This document shows positions 5,616 to 5,981 of a stretch of DNA of 5,981 nt, piece after piece. The first letter of the stretch is position 1; each line of letters starts with the position of its first letter. The notes beneath the pieces are model-generated. The model was not told the DNA's origin. It searched no databases and saw only the letters and a program-made list of their open reading frames with translations. This DNA comes from Thermoanaerobaculaceae bacterium (GTDB lineage Bacteria > Acidobacteriota > Thermoanaerobaculia > Thermoanaerobaculales > Thermoanaerobaculaceae), in assembly GCA_022865555.1 (NCBI GenBank), contig JALHTD010000103.1, positions 1-5,981 on the forward strand, given 5' to 3'. A program made the translations under genes and the position numbers.

Positions 5616-5827
5616 GGCCCCGGGCGAGCGACGCGGCCGATCGCGAGGTAGATTCCAAGACAGATCCCGAAGTCGAGGAGCAGGCCCGGGTCCAGCTCAA
5701 AAGGTCTGTGCCGCCACCGCTCGGGCAAGCGCGGGGCGAGTAGCAGAAAATACAACGCGTTTCCCGCGACCACCGCCGCCAGCGCGCGCACCAACCTGCC
5801 CACGCCGCCCAGCTTAGGGCAGGACAT
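5603..5827 (-). CDS. Small two-helix membrane protein, conserved hypothetical
   Basis: The 74-residue product has two predicted membrane helices: LVRALAAVVAGNALYFLLLAP (about 12-32) and GLLLDFGICLGIYLAIGRVA (about 48-67). They are joined by a charged loop, RLPERWRHRPFELDP, that looks characteristic of a family of short membrane proteins in high-GC Gram-negatives. No function is known to me. The gene is convergent with the acyltransferase gene and shares its last 13 bases. The start is uncertain: the ATG at 5827 has GAGGG almost touching it, a GTG at 5839 would add four residues, and a GTG at 5803 would remove eight. The helix pair and conserved-looking loop argue that this is a real gene rather than a shadow. 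Confidence 0.6.
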   Translation of the reverse strand: MSCPKLGGVGRLVRALAAVVAGNALYFLLLAPRLPERWRHRPFELDPGLLLDFGICLGIYLAIGRVARPGPHSS

Positions 5828-5854
5828 CCCTCGCGTCACCGGCGTGCCCCCCGC

Positions 5855-5882
5855 TTGACCGCGCCTGCCAAGCTGGTAGCCT
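5855..5882 (+). promoter_or_regulatory. Sigma-70-like promoter before the gene at 5908
   Basis: TTGACC (5855-5860) matches five of six -35 consensus bases, and TAGCCT (5877-5882) follows after 16 bases. The predicted start of transcription is near 5889, leaving an 18-19 base leader before the ATG at 5908. The -10 is weak but of the same GC-rich TANNNT type seen elsewhere in the window. Confidence 0.42.
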
Positions 5883-5907
5883 TCCGACTCGAGACCGGCG
5901 ACAGCCG

Positions 5908-5981
5908 ATGTCTTCTCAACCGCACCCCCGTCCCCCGACTCCCTCCGGCGTGCCGGTGGTGAGACCGCTCCGGCATGTGCT
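5908..5981 (+). CDS. Start of an unidentified gene, cut by the window end
   Basis: An open frame begins at the ATG and runs 24 codons to the window edge (MSSQPHPRPPTPSGVPVVRP, then LRHVL). The N-terminus is proline-rich and hydrophilic. I do not recognise the family from so short a piece. A plausible promoter (5855-5882) upstream in the correct orientation supports a real start, but no clear Shine-Dalgarno sequence is present. Confidence 0.35.
   Translation, partial: MSSQPHPRPPTPSGVPVVRPLRHV

Overview
This is high-GC bacterial DNA. Two genes point to a Gram-negative cell envelope: an LpxL/HtrB-type acyltransferase and an ArnT-type lipid-linked glycosyltransferase. The phylum cannot be fixed from the sequence; an environmental high-GC Gram-negative lineage (Acidobacteriota, Myxococcota/Desulfobacterota, Methylomirabilota-like) would fit. 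The window is an ordinary chromosomal segment with one small mobile element and two decayed or interrupted genes.

Left part (1-3000). A DUF72 gene on the + strand is cut off after about 90 codons (42-323). It meets, tail to tail, a complete 556-residue GT-C glycosyltransferase on the - strand (411-2081). The gap between them is packed with hairpins, including a likely terminator for the glycosyltransferase. Upstream of that gene, also on the - strand, is a 4,5-DOPA-extradiol-dioxygenase-like gene (2154-2987). It is intact over its whole length except for one in-frame TGA at a position that is normally Trp.

Middle (3000-4700). A divergent + strand gene encodes a 135-residue single-pass membrane protein of a conserved but uncharacterised family. 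Straight after its stop codon lies a 1129-bp element bounded by perfect 17-bp inverted repeats, each holding two tandem AGGTACC units. Its only gene is a Y1 HUH (REP-associated/IS200-like) transposase with a C-terminal helix-turn-helix region.

Right part (4700-5981). The acyltransferase gene (4713-5615) follows the element, with its own promoter just outside the right repeat. Its 3' end overlaps a convergent gene for a small two-helix membrane protein. A new + strand gene may begin at 5908 and run off the window.

Across the window, four genes lack a Shine-Dalgarno sequence and have a TANNNT -10-like hexamer only 6-9 nt before the start codon, which suggests leaderless transcripts. The transposase and the dioxygenase instead have ordinary ribosome-binding sites. 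I found no defence system, CRISPR array, RNA gene or clearly new multi-gene system.
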